From Hemibagrus wyckioides (taxonomy: Eukaryota > Chordata > Actinopteri > Siluriformes > Bagridae), in contig NC_080731.1 of the NCBI RefSeq assembly GCF_019097595.1, positions 11,564,571-11,628,570 on the forward strand: DNA of 64,000 nucleotides. Reading direction: 5' to 3'. Made by a program: the position numbers and the translations under genes. The notes under the pieces were generated by a model. It had not been told where the DNA came from. It did not search any database and saw nothing but the letters and a program-made list of their open reading frames with translations. Below are positions 1-14,973 of the stretch, piece by piece (position 1 is the first letter of the stretch; each line of letters opens with the position of its first letter).

Positions 1-28
1 ATATATATATATATATATATATATATTA
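1..28. repeat. (AT)n microsatellite at window edge
   Basis: The window opens inside a TA dinucleotide run. Confidence 0.9.
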
Positions 29-466
29 GTATGCAAAATAATTTGGTTTTAATTGTTGCTTATCCTTTAAGGAAAATCCCCTGCAAAAATATATATTAGA
101 ATAGATTAGGAATAGAATTAAGTAAGGAATAAAACATGATAGGATGTGCTGTTATAGGAAAAGAATAGATGACAGGGAAAGGTGATACAAAACAGAGTTA
201 TTGTTACAGCACCACTGGTTCATGGAGCAATTTTCCTGTTACCAAGTAACAAGAAATTGCAAGCTCCTCTGTCCTGAACATTCTACCATGGCTGAAAAGT
301 TAGATTATTATAGTGCATTGACATCCAAGACTTCTCCCTTAAATGTAAAAAAGGAGGTTTCTTGCAGAAACTTTCATCATATCAATGAAAATATGTTTTA
401 TTTGTCAAACAACACATTCAATTTTGTTTGCATTTCATTGTCTGTACTGCTTATCCAATCTTTAAT

Positions 467-692
467 CAGGTCATGGGGAGTGTGATCAGGCATCAAGGCA
501 GGATACACCCTGGACAGAGGGCCAACCCATCACAGGACACACACACATGGCAATTTAGAGACTCAAATCCGCCTAGAAGCTTGTCTTTGGACTTTGGGAG
601 GAAACCCACCAAGCACAGGGAGAACATGCAAACTCCACCCAGGACGCTGTAGGTGTGAGGCGAACATGCTAACCACTAAGCCACCGTGCCCC
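467..692. repeat. Dispersed interspersed repeat
   Basis: Contains the phrases GGCAATTTAGAGACTC, TTTGGACTTTGGGAGGAAAC and GGGAGAACATGCAAACTCCA and ends in ACCACTAAGCCACCGTGCCC. I recognise this as a repeat found in many fish genomes; its class is uncertain. Weak ORFs across it are not genes. Confidence 0.7.
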
Positions 693-3600
693 CTTCATTG
701 CTGCTTATTTATTTTAAATAGTAACTTCATACATTTTTCCAGTCTATTTTTCTTGGACTTCTTTTGTCCTTCAAAGCCAAAATGTTCATCACTCACCAAA
801 AGGAACATTTCACCCATGATATAAACTATTAACAATTATTTCTTGCCTTTTTATTGATTTAATGAGTAACTGTAGTTGACCTGTGGAATTATTCCCCATG
901 AAACTACGTCTCTCAGGCACTTTAATACGCAGAGCCTTACAAATGGGTTCATTATGAGAAGCAGTGGACTGTATCACAATCTTTCAACAGAAAACTGGTT
1001 AATTAATAAAACAGCTTTAATCGTAAAACCTACGTCTCAGAACTTCCTGTTAGGTTGCGAATTTGATTCTGATCGTAATTTCCATTAACATGACACCTTC
1101 ACCTGACATACTTGTACTTCATTTTGTCTGGGTTATATTATGTCACTATTTAATAACCATGATTTAACCTTTTTTTTTTTTAAATGAACAAGGATAACAC
1201 AGCAGGTCCAGAGAGCGGTACTTGAGTGTCTCTGTGATGTGTGCACATGTAGAGATGTTTCTCCAGTAGGAAAAAGTGTTGCAATAATACATCTACTGTC
1301 ATTTTTCATTCCCATAATAGCTTGTTTTTGCCCAAAAGACTTCCTATTCCCTTATGTCTACCAGTTGGGTGCATTAAGGAAACCCAATACCATAGGTGAT
1401 CTGAAAGGAGGCAGGATCTTGTTAGAGACAACTTTGTCTCTGACATTCTAGAATAACCTATCCACAGTTATTATTATACCTGACTTTTGTCTGTGATAGT
1501 ATTGATGTCTTGTTTAGGGAACACAGAGTGATATGTCGAGAGACTTCCTCTTGTAGTGTTTTTTTCCCCCTACTGAGTTTAGAGAATAGTATGTTGTCGC
1601 CCAGCCAGTGGTCTTAATAGCCTTAGATCTATTGAACACTGCATTAAACCAACAGGTCTGCAAAAGTCTTAATCATATATTGCAAAGCATAGCATTTTTC
1701 CTTTTAAGCCCTTTAGGTCATCTATTGTGTGCAGAACAAAAGTTTATTGCTGTGAAATGTAAATGTCCGGGGAATAACATGAGCAAAGGAAACGGAATGT
1801 CATTGATAGGAAGCAAAAGCAAAACTGCTTTAGAGGTGAAAACAGCACACTGGCAAATGTTTTTGGTCTATTTTTAATTTTTTGTTTACTTAGAAATCAC
1901 AAAAAGGATTATGAACACACAAAGATCAATGAGGTGCTACAATGGTTGTTCATTAAAATGAACTAACTCTCCCAACGTGTTAATGAGTAACATATTTCAT
2001 TAACTCACTGGCTGCACATGCAACCTCCATTAAAATGAATTCACCTTTCGGGTTGTTGGTATTTGTGGACTGATGTCCTGATATCCCCAACCACCTGATA
2101 TTAAACAACATAACATAACTCTATTAAAAAACTTTTAAGTAAATAACCCGGCCTACTGTGAAAGGAAAAGCTCCAGTGTGCTGCCCAGTCAAGTACTTGC
2201 CTGGAATCTAATTAAGTTATCTAACATAATGGCCATGCTAGACAGCAAGTGTAATACAAACTATGGAAATTTAGAGTATAGATTCATTATCCTCATCTAA
2301 GTTTCAACGAAAAAGGAAGTTGTTGGGGACCATCAGCGGTGGGCTGTACTGTTCTGTCTTCACATAATGCACTTATATGTTCCAGATTCAGAAAGGATCA
2401 TGTGTCGTCTTTATAGATTAATTCATCTAATTAGTTCTACAAGCAGACAGATTGCACAACGGCCAATGTGTGTAGTGTAGCAGGCTGTGAGATGTTACAC
2501 CATAACTGTGAAAATCATTAGGTTCAACATCCAGTACATAGCAAATGAAAACTGCAATAATCAATAAGAAATACGTTCTTTCTCTTGTAGTTGAAACTAC
2601 CTGTTCTCTGGGCAACTACAAAAAGGCCCTGACATGAAATGTGCTTGTTCAGATACTCAGATTAGTGATTTTCCACCCATGATTCTTATTAATCCCTCTT
2701 TCCTGCTCTTTTCACTCGTTACCTTGTCTCAGCTGAAGCCAAACACAACAACTGTTCCAAACTGTCTAGTCTCTTGGGCAGTTACCATGACTCCCTTGGT
2801 CTGGACACTTCTTGCACAGGGGTCTGACCACGTCTGATGGCTGTTGACAGCCAGTCACAGAGCTTCAAAGGAACAATGCAGGCTGTAGAGTGTGACTGCT
2901 CAGGCCCTAATCCTTTTAAAGCAGAATCCCATCCGGATCTTTTTCGTCTGCCCTCACAGAGACACGGCTTTTTCCGAGTACTCCGTAATACAGAGCATTA
3001 GGAGATAAAGACCTCTTGCTCACAGCTGTGGCATACTCCTTGGAAAAAGTCACTCTCATTTTATCTGTCATTCTTTAACTCTCTGATTATCACCCTGTCT
3101 TTGTTTCAGTGCTTTTCACCTGTAAACTCTCTTCATTATAATATATTGAAGAGTCTTATATCCACATTAAATTCTGAAAATAATTCTCAGGACTTTAGAT
3201 TTGTTTAATTTATATTCTGATACACATGCTCTTTCTAAAACAGAATGAAGAGAAAAAAACACAGATAACAACATCTGGAAAATCCACTGGTTGGAACCAA
3301 ATTATCATATGTTCCCAGAGGACATATAAGAGTTCAGGAGTTTTTTTCCCACACCAGCAATAGTTTGTTACTGAATGGAAACATTTGATACTTTCATCCT
3401 AAGCTTTTAACCTTGAATTCACTGTAAATAAGCTATGTGTCTTTAATGAAAATAAATGTATATACTGTAGACCCATATCTTTTTAAGAACTTAGCCCTGT
3501 TGGTTAATAAATATGTTTTTTTTGTGAGTGTATAAATACTACATATTGTAGGTGATGGATTAGAGTATTTTCCTTCATGGCTTCACAGACTACCATTTTG

Positions 3601-5183
3601 GCAACCCAGACGTCACATCTGCCACTGCTGCTCCACAGAGACCTCTGGGGCATGGGAACTCGCCTCCTCCCTCACGCCTGAGACCCTGTGCTTTACCCCA
3701 GCTCACTCTCTCTACTCTCTCTCTACACACTTCCATCATTTCTCATATCACACTCCTACTCGTTTGTTTTCCTTTACTGTCTCTGATCTCACCGTCTCTG
3801 CTTACAAACGGCAGTATCTCTTTATCGTTTAAAAAGTTTTTTCTCCTTCTCTTGTCTTCTCTCTAATTCTTTCTCTCATATCTTTTTTTTTCCACCCTCT
3901 GCCTCAAGACATTTGTTATGTAATCACGTAATTGAGGATGGGATATGAAAAACAGACATGGGAAAAACAAGACTTTTTCCCAGAAAGTTTTTCAGCTGCA
4001 AAACCCCTCCTGTCTGCTGAACCGTGGTTTGTGGGTTGTTCACTGATACAGTGTAGTTACACACCCAGGGATTCAAGCAATATTTGGAAAGTGGTGGAAA
4101 ACTGACAGTAATTGAGGGAGGAGGCTACAGTTTCTATTACATCTCATGCCAGTGATCTGCCAGTTGACCTGCATTAACATTAGCATAGTACATAGTTTAG
4201 ATTTTGGCTCAGTAATTTAGCTCTTTACACAGAAGCTAATAATAGGGACATATTGATTGGCTTAACACGGAAGGCAAATGAACCATTGCAATAGAATCAT
4301 GCTTGTGTTGTTCATATGGCAGAATTATTTTCATTCAGATTGCCAGAGTGTTTCACACATCTAACATTAAATGAGTGTGCACAATATCAGATTACATGTT
4401 GGATTAGCGAACTAGCAAACCTAATCACCAAGCCAACAAGCAAGCAGTTACATGAAATCTGATAAACCAATCACATGTATAATTACAAGTTAGATTAAAT
4501 AAACATAGGCAGCTAACTCAGGGTAGAAACATTAATTATCCTGCCTCTCGGGGTTGACTCTGAATATCTCTCATCTGAATACACTGTGACTATGAACTGG
4601 ATGACATATGCACAAGATTCATCTTGTCTTGGCTCTCGAAAATACGAAGGGTGTCGGAATGCTGTCTCGGATTATTCCAGGTCACTTTAACTCCTGGTCA
4701 AACCTAGGCGGAACCAGTCCTGGGCCATTTGTGAGGTTACTTAGGCATCTACTAAGAATCTGTGGGATAGGATTTATTTTTCTAGTAATTTATTGAATTT
4801 TCTTTCTGGTAAATGTATCTATATTTCTCAGCCATGTGCCTGTGACTAAGAGAACAAGTTAGATAAAATTGCACATGTAAGTTAAAAATGAATGAATGGA
4901 TAAAGTTAGCTATAACTAAAGCTCCAGTGATACACATCTGTAGGTGTTTTGTATATAGGTGAGCATTTATACACTGCTGCTATTTGCACTGTTTCTTTAT
5001 ATTGCAAGCTTACAAATTTTATGGTGAATTTTTCTACCTAATTATTGCTTGTTAGCATAATACTTTTTGCTAAGTTAATGATTACGTTTTTTTTTTATGA
5101 ATTTTGCTAGTGATGCTTCAACTTATAGTTAAATGTAGCGAGAGGTTTTAGCCAAATTTAAGCTAACGTAAAGTTAAAAAAAA
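693..5183. other. Upstream intergenic DNA, no gene seen
   Basis: AT-rich, only short chance ORFs. A pyrimidine-rich tract lies at about 3690-3900. No RNA gene or transposon was recognised. Confidence 0.6.
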
Positions 5184-5721
5184 TACACTATATTGCCAAA
5201 TGTTTTGGGACGTCTGCCTTTACATGCACATGAATGTAATATGGAGTTGGCCCACCCTTTGCAGCTATAACAGTTTCAACTCTTCTGGGAAGACTTTCAA
5301 CAAGGTTTAGGAGTGTGTTTATGTACATGAATTTTTAACCATTCCTCTCTAGAAGATTTGCATTTGTGAGGTCAGGTACTGATGTTGGACGAGAAGGTCT
5401 GGCTCACATTCTCAGCTCTAATTCATCCCCAAGGTGTTCTATAGGGTTCAGGACCAAACTCGCTCATCCATGTCTTTATGGAGCTTGCTTTGTGCACTGG
5501 TGTGCAGTCTTGTTGGAACGGGGAAGGGAGGAGGAAGGAGGTGTCGTCCTCAAACTGTTCCCACAAAGATGGGAGTATGAAATTGTCCAAAATGTCTTGG
5601 TATGCTGAAGCATTAAGAGTTCCTTTCACTGGAACTAAGGGGCCAAGCCCAAGCCCTGAAAAACAACACCTGAACTCAATGATTTGGAGGGGTGTCCCAA
5701 AACTTTTGGCAATATAGTGTA
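5184..5721 (-). mobile_element. Tc1-like relic with terminal inverted repeats
   Basis: Starts TACACTATATTGCC and ends in the reverse complement, so it belongs to the same family as the element at 53203-54315. The minus strand (5629-5423) encodes decayed C-terminal transposase words: CTPVHKASSIKTWMSEFG. Most of the transposase is deleted. Length 538 bases. Confidence 0.88.
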
Positions 5722-8700
5722 TATAATAAATGCTTTTTTTAAAAAAAATTTCTATGTGTTTTGTTTATAATTCATAGGAAAAGTGTTCCTTATGAGCCTT
5801 ACTGAGCTAAGCCACAAATGTTTGCTGTGCCATATTGGAGAACTGATTATTGTTTTCAAAAAATGATATGAATGAAAAATAAATCAAAGACTCACTGTGA
5901 CAGGTGAAAGCATTAACAATATGTGTCTTTTATTTCATGATGGACTTTAGGTGTGATATACAGCAGGATTTGGTTAAACTGATGGCTATGTCATGTTCCA
6001 GTTTAAACTAGTGTTTAGACTCTTACCCAATGTTTTTAATACATGGTTAGTTTAGAGTAAGATCGGTTTGGAGTTGAGGACATCTGACCTAGTTTGTCTG
6101 GTATGTTTATTAGCTAAAAGCATGGCGTCGTAAAGAGCTGTGGCATCCTAAGATGAACTGTTTATAAAAGGCTGTAAGTCAATTAGGCTTGACCTGTTTC
6201 TGAAGATTGTCTTAAAAAACAACAAATGACAGAAAATATGACGATTGCTTAATACAACTCATGATCTTTTATGATTAACAGTGAAATGGGGAAGGAATAC
6301 TGCTCTATTTTGAAAGACCACTGGTAAATGTGGGTTTGTTAGAGCATTTATTTGCTTAACATCAGCTCTCTGGAAGTGTGAAGGTGTTTTCCATGATCTC
6401 TTACTGAGTCACCAGACGAACACATTGCAAGTTGATACTGATATCTTGTTGCCGCCAGAATGTTCCAACAAAACTTTCCATAGCTAAGCAACTTATCAGA
6501 AGACACAGCGTTCAATCTAATATTGTTCAAAAGACTCAAAGACATGAATACAATAATCAAAACTTGAGTTCTTTAGGCAATGATGGCATATACATTGTGT
6601 GCTTGTGTGGGTATATTTGTATACATACAAGTTCAACACAAAAGCAGGGATTAGTCACTTGATTACAGCAATATAAGACCAGGAACTGAATACCCAAACT
6701 GCAATTATTTCTATTCTGCTACTCAATGTAACAAACATAATTTAAGACTAAGATGAATGAATCTTTTTAGCAGTTGACAAGCATATCAATTATATCTGAA
6801 TAATCTGTTCACATAATTTTTGTACAAAAACATTCTGTTTCCCTAGAAATGTACACTACAACTGATTTCATTTAATGTATGGACTCACACATGATGAATT
6901 CTTGTAGATATAGTGAACATTTCTGCAGAAACAGTGTTTCTTTAAAACATCTTCAGCTGGGTGTCTGTGTTTATATACACTATACTGACTAGCAAAATTG
7001 TAAAAGTTCTTTAAGTATCGTTCGAATAGATTTTGGTGTCTGAGTCTATTGTACATCTGCTATACTTTACTATATTTCACTCGGGCTAATGTGCTGAAAT
7101 ATATCTGTAACACTGGAAGTTTGATGAACAAATGTTCTTGCTCACCTGTTCCTCCCCAACTTGGGAGAACAGCTGGATGTCCATCAACACCCCGCGTGGC
7201 CCTCGGTCTGTCACTGCCCTTCCTTTAGGATCTTTGAATGACTCTGCACACATGGGCAAGCAGTAAAAGCAGTGTTCATCCGACCCCAAGGACACAGCCT
7301 TTCCTAAATAAACATTGTCTCTCAGTCTGTTTCAGTCTCTTTTTTGTTTTTGTTTTTTTTGATCAAGTAATAAATTCAAGCTATGAGTCTGTGGCCTTCA
7401 TAGATATGAAAATTATATGTTGCATTTTATATAAGAATAAGTACAGTATGTGTTTGGTTTGTTTAAGATGTACTAAAGGAAGAATATTCTTATTCTCTTT
7501 CCCAGGGCTTGGGGAATCGAAACCCCCACCAATCCTCATAATTCTGCTGATGGTTTTGCATGTGTTTGCATAGCACAGGATTCCCAGCGAGTGAGGCTCA
7601 TTTATACAACAAATAAGAGCTTCACCCTAAGTCTGTTAAAAGTCTGTTAAGTTACAATAATAACAACAACCATTAACCAATAACCACAACAGTCATTTAT
7701 ATGAAGAACACCTCAGAGTTCCTGTCTGTTTACTGTAAACAGACATGTGCAGTAAGTTATCATTTTCCGCCCATACATCTCCTTTCCCAGGCGCTGCTGG
7801 AATGCAGCTGCTGAACCAGTCGAAATGAGCTGGGAACAAAGAGATCAGGTTGGACAATAAGCACGCTTCAGTGCTTCAGGCTCACACACTTTGTTTTTAA
7901 GGAGAGATATGATGCCAGGTGACAGGTGAGGGAAATCTGAGATACACACATATGCAAAAGCTGTAAAGTCAGCAGTTTAATTCTGCAGTTTTAGTGGAAA
8001 AGACAGATGGAAAAATAGGGGCCAGTCAAAGACTGTTCTCATACGACTCTGTAAGACATTCTTGTACGTGTCCAACTGTGTTTTACATAATTACTTTGTT
8101 TGTGTGTTTAGACTGAGAGTATGCAAAGGATCAACTGAGAGTGAAGGGACATGCTGACATTCTCTAAGCTAGACCGCTGTGAATGTTTGCCTGCTTCCTG
8201 TAGTTTAAGTAGAGTGAAACATTGCTTGTTTGGCCAAGAGATCTTTAAAGCTATGGACATTTCTTATTGACTAGCCCTGAAAGTCCTGGAAGCTTCTCAA
8301 GAACACATAAGACTTTAGAGTTCATGAAAGCTATGGACAGTTTTGGCAGCCATTCGTAATATTCACATGACTATACCTGAAAATAGGTGATAGGTTCTCA
8401 GGAACATTTAGGCTTTGTTTAGAAACACTCACCTGAACTATTTGGAAAAAAAAGGAAAAATAAATGAGTTCTTTGTCTCTCTCTTCTCACCATTTCATTC
8501 CCACCCTCCTCCCATATTGTGAATTCTTCCTTTGTGATTTCCTATCCATTTGCGATTTCCAGCCAGACTTCACACCTCTCAGCTGAACATGAAAAGGCCT
8601 GAAGTGAGTCGACACCTAAAATTGTCATTGTTTGTCCAGTGCTGCTGCTGACATTTGAGGACCCTGTGAACCACATGGATTTGCAGGTCTCTAGTAAAGC

Positions 8701-11700
8701 TTGCGAACATGTAAGAAGGTCTGTCTGTAGTTTCTTGTGGTAAATAGAAAAAATGCAAAAAAAAAAAAAAAAAAGTTCAATACATTGGACATGAGTATTA
8801 TCAAAAATGTCTTGTGTGTGTTTGTTTAGTGGATGTTTGCTCTATACAATGAACCAGGAAGGACATGGCCACTTTTGATCTTGCAACACTCTGTGTGTGG
8901 TTGTCAATAGGCTTTGGAGCAGAGTGGAAATGTGGTCATGGAAATAAAAGCACTGGCTTCCTGTGGATATAGGACATGTTTTTGTCACTAAAAGCTTGTG
9001 CAGTCGCTTTATCCTGTCTGTAATACTACACAGGCTCTGGAACACTTTCTTGAGTCTGGAACTAATATACCACAGTGTTATAACTTTATGATAAAAAAAA
9101 TGTACGGTTTTTACTATTTCCTAATTCCCTGTTTGGTTACGTATACATTCAGTGGCTACTACTCATTCACGTAATTATTCAGAACTTTTATTATCCATTG
9201 AATTATCCAAAACTGGACAATGTCTGTGGCTTCCTATTGATAGTAGCAGAATTTGATCTTGTCTTCGTCTAGTCCATCTGCCTCAGTGTCTACATGCTCT
9301 GCTGTTTGCGATTTTGCTCACAATGGTTGTAAAGAGTTTTATTAAAGTAAAGAGTTACCACAGCCTTCCTGTCAGTCTGGCCATTCTCTTCTGACCTCAC
9401 TCATCAAAAAGGTATAACTGCCAGTGGAACCAGTACTTTGGTACATTCTGTGTAAACTCTAGAGACTGCTGTGTGTGAAAATCCCAGTAGATCCAAACCA
9501 TCACATCAATCCCTGAGAGCATCATTTTTTCCTCATTCTAATGTTTGATATGAAGCTCTTGACCTGTATCTGCATGATGTAAGAACAAGACGGTGTACAG
9601 GTTCTTATTAAATTGACCATTAAGTGCACAGTAATAATTCTATCATTCAATATTATGTACACACTCATAGAGACACATACTCAGCAGGTTCTATAGCAGA
9701 AAACGTTCAGCACTAAGAATAAACCAGGTCAACTCAAGTCTCTCCAGCATGGCAACTTTGTTTGGGAGGTCATTAGCAAAGTCTCAGAAGTCCATGAGCT
9801 TCTTTCCCATGAGTGACCTGCTGGTATTTACCCAGAATTTTGAGGCATGATCCATGATCCTTAGACGCCCACACACCAAAACAAAGTCAAGAAGGCACTC
9901 TAGGAAACTGTTTATTGTTTATTAGAAAGAGACTGACAGAAACCCAGTCTATAAATGGCTTAACAAAGTAGTAAATAAATGACTAATTAACTGACCAAAT
10001 GGGTGCCTAATAAAGTCAAAAAGGTCCAAGTGAACTATTTCTGTATTTGTATGGAATGTTATCACAATTCCTTTGTGGATGCACTTGTGGTGTAATTAAT
10101 TCAACTCAACTTCAAGCAGACAGACAGGAACCAAAACACATCAGACCACCACAGCTAGAAATTAGAACTTAAAACCAGTAGACAAGACATAGATAAACTC
10201 GAGAGCTGAGTGGTGCTGCCGTGTCCCAAGAGAGTCACAGATGGAAAAAGGCCACATGGTTCCCAAACAGTTCATCCATGACCGGGTTTTTCCTCAACTT
10301 CGCCTTCTGCCTTGATATCAGTGATTTCTCATCGCCTGATATGTACTCGATCTGTGACAGCTGAGGTCCTTGAGAAAGTTCAAGAGCTACTAAAGGAAAC
10401 TATAAATTACCGCAGACTATGAATAGAGCTTGCTGTGTCTATTTTTTAACACTTCCTACAAATCTGGGTACAGACAATGAAGCACAAATGATGCTGCTAG
10501 TTTTATATGAAGATCAACAAGTTAGCAAAAAAAATTGAATTAATATACTAGAGAGGTTTATTGTCATTCTAACCATATACAAGCAGGCTGCATGATAAAT
10601 ACACATTCTGCACAGCCTTCGTGTAATATATTATTGAAACGTGACAACAGTGCAGTGAAAAAAAATATTATCAGGCAATTTGGGAAAAAAAGTTACAGTG
10701 CATGCATTATAAAAAATAATGTGGAAGTGAAAAAAACTTTCACTTTGCCCTGCGTTATACAATAAAACAATTTCACACATAACAGATTTTTTGTACAGGA
10801 GAATTTACGATTTTTTGTCTTTCTGTTATTCAAAATGCGGAAAAAGTAAAGAACTAAAAATAAAGAAACTAAGGTGAATGTTTTCAGCTATCTTATATGA
10901 AGCAACAGCTGCTATTAATAACTTTCAGCACTATTCAGCCAAAATAAACAGTTTATTTTCACAAACTGGATGGTGGAAACCTATCTAGAAGGCTCACAAC
11001 TGGCATCAGAAAGGTCACAAGCACAACAATGAGGTCATGCAGCCCCATTGGGTGTGCCAAGAGAAGGACCAGCAGTAAGAGATGCTGGGCGACACAGGGT
11101 CTATGCTGTGAACCTTCACACAACCTCCTCAAAAACAAAAGGGGGAAGTTTCTCTGTGTGACTGGCCCCAAGTGACTTCCTGTTTGTGACTCTGTGGCCA
11201 AAAACAGAGCCAGATACCATGTCGTACTGCAGCTTGGACAACAGTGGAGCGTAGTGGACTTGCCGGGTGTCTCTCCACACGTCGTCTCTCGATGTCTGTA
11301 GGTGGAGCGTCACAATGCTGGGAAGCAGCTGGGCTCACTATAAAAGAGACAAGTGTGTGTTTTTGTGTGCAATCAGTAGTGGACCATAAACAAATGTTTC
11401 GTTGCGATATGTGACTCGTCAATCATTGGTATGATATGACATTAGATCAGGTGCCTGTTTTTATATCACTCAACCATTCATTATCATAGAGTCATTGTCT
11501 TAAACTTTAGAAAATCCACGAGGCATTGTATGATGAATGCGGGGGGTTGTGGGAGGTGGTGGAGAGGCAGGATGCATAAATCAATTGTTGATTCACTGAG
11601 GAAGCTATAACACTACAATAGAACCACAATGGGACATTGTACCAATTTCAGGTGGTCACGAAAGGTCTTGAATTTGTAATCTTAAGCCTTAACAAAATAT

Positions 11701-14582
11701 GGCGCAAGAAACTATTCTGTCTAACCTCAGTTAAGCAAGAAAAGTGATGAGTCACTAGAACATGTAATGACTATAATTCCTTTTTTAGTGGAAACTAAGG
11801 ATGTACCTCGTTAGTATATTTCTCTGGAATTTTGCACGATTTCTTGAAGAAATTTGCAATACAGTCCAAATTTAAGTGGTTTTCTAATTAAATAAATGAA
11901 ATCAATTGTGTTTTTGAATTGGATAGGTGTATATTTGCTATAAGTGCAACACTGCAATATAAACATAAGCAAATATAAGCATAAGCAATTAGTATGATTT
12001 ATAATATTAGTATTTGAAAATGTTCATGTAAATCTACTAAACTAAATAAATTTGTGGAGCATTTAGATAACTAATCACGCACTAAATTGCGTTCTGGGCT
12101 GAGAAACTTCCAAATGGAGTTTATTGGCTTCAAACTTGCAGATGCTGAAGTGGAAAACCCAACACCTAATGCTAATGAAATTGAATAGGGAAGGTGATTT
12201 TATGGCCCTTGCAGGAGCCCTATAGCCATTAAAGAACTGTTAACACACACAGCAAAATGGCCAGTGTTGAATTAACGCAAAGTGTTAAGACAAGCTACAA
12301 TTAAGAGTAAGTGTTTTGTAAAGACTATGCTAACAAACCATGTGCTTGTCCACCCTTGATATTGTATGGTCTGTCCCATGTGAAATTAGCTGACAGTTTT
12401 GGAATGCAAGCAGTTTTAGCTTCACTTTCCTGAACAGTGGGGAGTGTTGGTTTTGCACAAATTCAAATCCTTTGTACTTATGAAAGCTCCTTTCTCACCT
12501 CTGACCCCCAAGTCTGAAATGTGAGGTGATCAGTGGTGATTTTCAATTGGTGTGAACTTTTTCCTACTACAAAATGGCGCCACATCCAGAATTCACTTCA
12601 CTGTTGAACAGGGATTCAATTAAATGCAAAGCAAAACAATACTTAAATGCAACCTGAAAAAACATGCATGTGCCAAATGGAATACTAAATGTTTATGTTA
12701 TTTCTTTTATATAGCTTGAGTGCGCAGTTTATATATTTCCCATGATAACTGAGCTCTTTGTTCGGTGTACTAACGGATTTGGAAGTTACTGAAGACCTGT
12801 TTAATCCACATCCTTCCTCTCTCTATTAATGAAGCTGCTTTTTTTTCTTTGTCTTGTACTTTCCCAAAATGGTGCAGCGTCTCTTGCGCAAAACATCCTC
12901 AACAGCACATAAATAAGAAGATAAACTTTGAGTGTACTTCGGTGCTCTATAATCCCATGGTTTTATCACGGTGTATGCTTTATAGAGCCTTCTGGATTTA
13001 ACCTGCAAACATCTGGGGTCATGTTATCATCTCTTTTATGGCTCTAGTGCTCTGGTCAGTGTTATCTTGCATTACTAGGGAGTCTCCCCTCTTTTTCCAA
13101 CATGTGAATAACTGACTGTATGTTTGATCTATACCAAAATCCAGCCATCAACTTCCATTCAGTGGAGCTTTACTGATGGAAATGTGGCACTCTGCATCCG
13201 TAGAAGACCACCAGTCTACCCATGGATCCATTAGCCGAACAATGTACCTGATGATAATAATAAAGCTGTGTTGCTAATGGATAGGGACTGGCTGAGAACT
13301 TGCCCCAACATGTCTTGGGGCAACATTTACTACTGCCTCTAGCAGATCCTCTTACTCTATTGATAGCAATAATGGAAAAGCTTTAAAAAACAGCACCATA
13401 ACTTGGAGATTTAAGTTTAGCCCTCCCCTCAATAAACAGACAGACCTTGTTCATCAATCAGACAGTAACATGTGTTAACTGTATATTTTCCGAGAATCCC
13501 TTAAGATGGTTATTTAACTGTATCTATTAAGCTATAAAAAGTAAAATAATCCTAGATCAGCACTACATGTTTGGCATATGTTGCCCACAAGATGACAGAT
13601 GAATGCCAGTCAGGAATAATCTCTACTCTGTGGGTTTTATTTGATCTCAGGACAGATATAAAACTGAAAGAGAACAGCCAAACTTGAAAGGAAATCTTTT
13701 CTCTGGTGCATGAACATATGCCTCCTGAGACAGTTGCCTGTCTAGCCTGAGTCATTTTTTTTAGTCTGTCTGGACTGGATTAGACAGAAGTAGGGAATTT
13801 TATGGACACTGTTTGACAATGCAAAGGGAAAAATCATTAATGTCTTTTGTTTGACCCTTAAAACATAACTGCTTGATTCAACAAGCATGTACTTACTGTT
13901 CAACATGTATATATATATATAACATTTTTGTTACAGCACTTTCTGACGCAAGTCTAGAGAAAATTTGATGTTTAGCCTTGCTTTTAGAGGATTTGTTTAT
14001 TTGACAGAAGACGTTCACAGATGAAGAATGTCTGTGTTGTTTCACTGCGGCAGGAGATCTGCTAATGTGTGATTATATGGTTTCTAAACCCCGTCATATA
14101 TCTTTAAACATAGCTCATAGGTCAGGGTTGGCAAAGGTACAGAAAAATTACACTCATGTGAAAGTATAGTGTCAATATTGAAAAAAAAAGCTGGTAAAAA
14201 TTATACTCGACTAAGATGTCAAAAGTGTCCAAGTTGGTTATAATTAAAGTCAGTGATAGAAAATGGAACTTGTTTATTGTTTATTTGTTACTGCAGTCTG
14301 ACAAATTTCTAGCAAGTCAAATGAGGCTATTTGGATTGAAAGTTAGGAAGATTAAGATAAGGGTTCAGGTCATGGTTAGCCTTCATAATTTTACTGTGAA
14401 GTCAAATGAAAATATTTCCTTTAACTGAATTCTATTCTCGATTTGGCTTTGTACCTTTTTAAATTAAGTATGAGGTCAGAAGTAGACAGTCCTTGCCCAA
14501 AGAGCATTGATATTCCTACATTTGGGTATGGATTAGACTAGATGTTTTATAAATAATAAGTGAGGTGAATAAAAAGTGCACA
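5722..14582. other. Intergenic DNA, no confident gene
   Basis: Long gene-poor stretch with a poly(A) run at 8758-8774. One weak candidate for a minus-strand exon lies at 11116-11329 and is listed separately. No transposon was recognised with confidence. Confidence 0.55.
11116..11329 (-). other. Possible minus-strand terminal exon, unidentified
   Basis: On the minus strand an acceptor-like cccag precedes a frame of about 70 residues ending in a stop at 11116. It includes TSRDDVWRDTRQVHYAPLL and HTEKLPPFVFEEVV, compositionally like protein. I do not recognise the family. Two other frames are also open here (11422-11129, 11201-10959), which weakens the case. It could be an exon of an upstream neighbour, a pseudogene, or chance. 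Confidence 0.2.
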
Positions 14583-14973
14583 TACACCGATTAGGCATAA
14601 CATTATGACCACTTGCCTAATATTGTGTTGGTCCACCTTTTGCTGCCAAAACCATGACCCTGTTCACCACTGTTACTTCCTTGGACCACATTTGATAGAT
14701 ATTGACCACTGCAGACCGGGAACACCCCACAAGAGCTGCAGTTTTGAAGATGCTCTGATCCAGTCGTCTAACCATCACAATTTGTCCCTTGTCAAACTCG
14801 CTCAAACCCTTACGCTTGCCCATTTTTCCTGCTTCTAACACATCAACTTTGAGGACAAAATGTTCACTTGCTGCCTAATATATCCCACCCACTAACAGGT
14901 GCCATGATGAGGAGATCATCAGTGTTATTCACTTCACCTGTCAGTAGTCATAATGTTATGACTGATCGGTGTA
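14583..14973 (-). mobile_element. Second-family Tc1-like relic, both ends present
   Basis: Ends TACACCGAT and ATCGGTGTA form imperfect terminal inverted repeats containing CATAATGTTATGAC-like sequence. The minus strand holds the N-terminal transposase: [20 protein letters not shown], then a helix-turn-helix ([18 protein letters not shown]). The catalytic domain is deleted. TA lies at both junctions. Confidence 0.87.
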
